Part shown: piece after piece, positions 5,729 to 6,497 of the stretch | How positions within the stretch are numbered: the first letter of the stretch is position 1 | How the letters are laid out: each line of letters begins with the position of its first letter | Origin: Deltaproteobacteria bacterium | GTDB taxonomy: Bacteria; Desulfobacterota; Desulfovibrionia; Desulfovibrionales; Desulfovibrionaceae | Length of the DNA: 6,497 nucleotides | Reading direction: 5' to 3' | Assembly: GCA_025350085.1 (NCBI GenBank) | Contig: JANXYI010000129.1 | Coordinates: 1-6,497, forward strand | Position numbers and translations under genes: made by a program | Notes under the pieces: generated by a model | What the model saw: the letters and a program-made list of their open reading frames with translations, nothing else | Told to the model about the DNA's origin: nothing | Database searches by the model: none

Positions 5729-6417
5729 TGGGCGTCACGATCTTTGCCGTGGCCCTGACCCTGGCGGCCTACCTGGCCACGCGCTGGCTGTATCTGCGCT
5801 TCCGGCATCCGCTGTTGAACGTCGTGGCCTGGAGCGCCGCGATTATCATCCTTGTGCTGGTGGCCTGCAAGATTCCCTACAGCGCCTATGTCCCGGCCAA
5901 GGATATCATGACCGCGCTCCTGGGACCGGCCACCGTGGGCCTGGCAGTGCCCCTGTACCGCCACCGGGGCCTCTTGCTGCGCTTTGCCCCGGCCATCCTG
6001 GGCAGCGTGGTCCTGGGCGCGCTCCTGGCCATGATGACCGCCAGCCTCATGGCCCAGTGGGGCGGGCTGCCCCGGGACGTGGTCATGTCCATCCTGCCCA
6101 AGGGCGTGACCATCCCCTTTGCCGTGGAGATCGCCCGGATCTACGGCGGCATCCCGGCCCTGACCGCGGCCTTTGTGGTGGCCACAGGCACCCTGGGCTC
6201 GCTCTGCGGCGGCTGGCTGCTGACGCTTGCGCGCATCGACAACTCCGTGGCCCGCGGCCTGGCCCTGGGCACGGTGTCCCACGGCCAGGGCACGGCCACG
6301 GCCCTGATGGAGGGGGAACTGCAAGGGGCCATGGCCGGGCTGGCCATGATCCTGGCAGGCATCTTCACCGCAGGCTTTGCGCCGCTGGCCGTCTGGCTGC
6401 TGAACCTTCTGGCCTGA
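5728..6417 (+). CDS. lrgB: LrgB/CidB family membrane protein
   Basis: The 229-residue protein is a polytopic inner-membrane protein of usual family length. Family marks in order are HPLLNVVAW (27-35), LLGPATVGLAVPLYRH (64-79), LPKGVTIPFAVEI (123-135), GGIPALTAAFVVATGTLG (140-157) and LGTVSHGQGTATAL (180-193). The last departs slightly from the common 'SHGIGTARA' form. ATG 5728 overlaps the lrgA stop as TGATG, and GGAGG lies eight bases upstream. The frame stays open 120 bp further upstream, but that stretch overlaps lrgA and lacks LrgB similarity, so ATG 5728 is the start. LrgB works with LrgA. Classical models make the pair an antiholin system; studies in plants (PLGG1, an LrgAB-type fusion) and Firmicutes support glycolate or pyruvate transport. 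No LytSR-type regulator is nearby in this window. Confidence 0.92.
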   Translation: MGVTIFAVALTLAAYLATRWLYLRFRHPLLNVVAWSAAIIILVLVACKIPYSAYVPAKDIMTALLGPATVGLAVPLYRHRGLLLRFAPAILGSVVLGALLAMMTASLMAQWGGLPRDVVMSILPKGVTIPFAVEIARIYGGIPALTAAFVVATGTLGSLCGGWLLTLARIDNSVARGLALGTVSHGQGTATALMEGELQGAMAGLAMILAGIFTAGFAPLAVWLLNLLA

Positions 6418-6419
6418 GG

Positions 6420-6486
6420 TCGGCAAAAGAGAATATGCCTCCGGCGGCCAAAGGGCCTGAGGCCCTTTGGAATCCCCATTTGCCGA
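6420..6486 (+). repeat. Nested inverted-repeat element after lrgB, possibly a dispersed repeat
   Basis: An outer perfect 8-bp inverted repeat, TCGGCAAA (6420-6427) and TTTGCCGA (6479-6486), encloses an inner 10-bp hairpin at 6448-6470. Just before the inner hairpin is GCCTCCGGCGGCC. I recall similar 'CCTCCGGCGGCC plus hairpin plus GGA-TCCCC' elements as frequent intergenic repeats in Desulfovibrio genomes. That is memory, not a search result, and there is only one copy in this window. The structure begins three bases after the lrgB stop and runs nearly to the window end, with no coding content. Confidence 0.45.
6448..6481 (+). terminator. Probable terminator after lrgB
   Basis: Arms CCAAAGGGCC (6448-6457) and GGCCCTTTGG (6461-6470) pair perfectly over 10 bp around a TGA loop, 30 bases past the lrgB stop. 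The trailing bases AATCCCCATTT contain only a short T run, so it is not a canonical U-tract terminator. Its position at the end of the lrgAB unit still fits a transcript end, perhaps one that works on converging transcripts too. Confidence 0.5.
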
Positions 6487-6497
6487 AAAGGCCGGAC

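Overview
The window comes from a GC-rich bacterial chromosome, about two thirds G+C by eye. All six genes and the gene fragment lie on the plus strand. The likely source is a sulfate-reducing deltaproteobacterium of the Desulfovibrio group. That placement is inferred from the protein style, the gene set, and a 'CCTCCGGCGGCC' hairpin element near the end that resembles dispersed elements I recall from Desulfovibrio genomes. It was not checked by any search.

Layout, left to right. Positions 1-220 hold the C-terminal end of ribosomal protein L9 (rplI). The replicative helicase dnaB (177-1622) starts inside the end of rplI. An AMP-forming phenylacetate-CoA ligase family enzyme (1671-2966) follows behind a strong Shine-Dalgarno sequence. 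A 108-bp gap with two hairpins leads to threonine synthase thrC (3075-4511) with an N-terminal zinc ribbon. Next, 12 bp further on, is tlyA (4524-5318), an S4-domain rRNA 2'-O-methyltransferase. After a 50-bp gap come the paired membrane proteins LrgA/CidA (5369-5728) and LrgB/CidB (5728-6417), joined by a TGATG overlap. The last 80 bp hold a nested inverted repeat, probably a terminator. No stretch longer than 300 bp lacks a gene. I see no tRNA, rRNA, CRISPR, insertion sequence or intein.

How the genes relate. The left part is the familiar ribosomal-protein/dnaB cluster; rpsF and rpsR probably lie upstream, out of view. The middle genes are ordinary metabolism and RNA modification, with no obvious shared pathway. 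The lrgA-lrgB pair is a self-contained two-gene unit. There is no convincing exotic system here.

The most unusual signal is at the start of dnaB. Two strong hairpins sit just after the rplI stop codon but inside the dnaB reading frame. The second consists of a 13-bp GC-rich stem followed by seven T's, the textbook form of an intrinsic terminator. It is written in synonymous codons that depart from the gene's usual choices. This suggests that the end of the ribosomal-protein transcript, or an attenuator of dnaB, is embedded in the helicase coding sequence.
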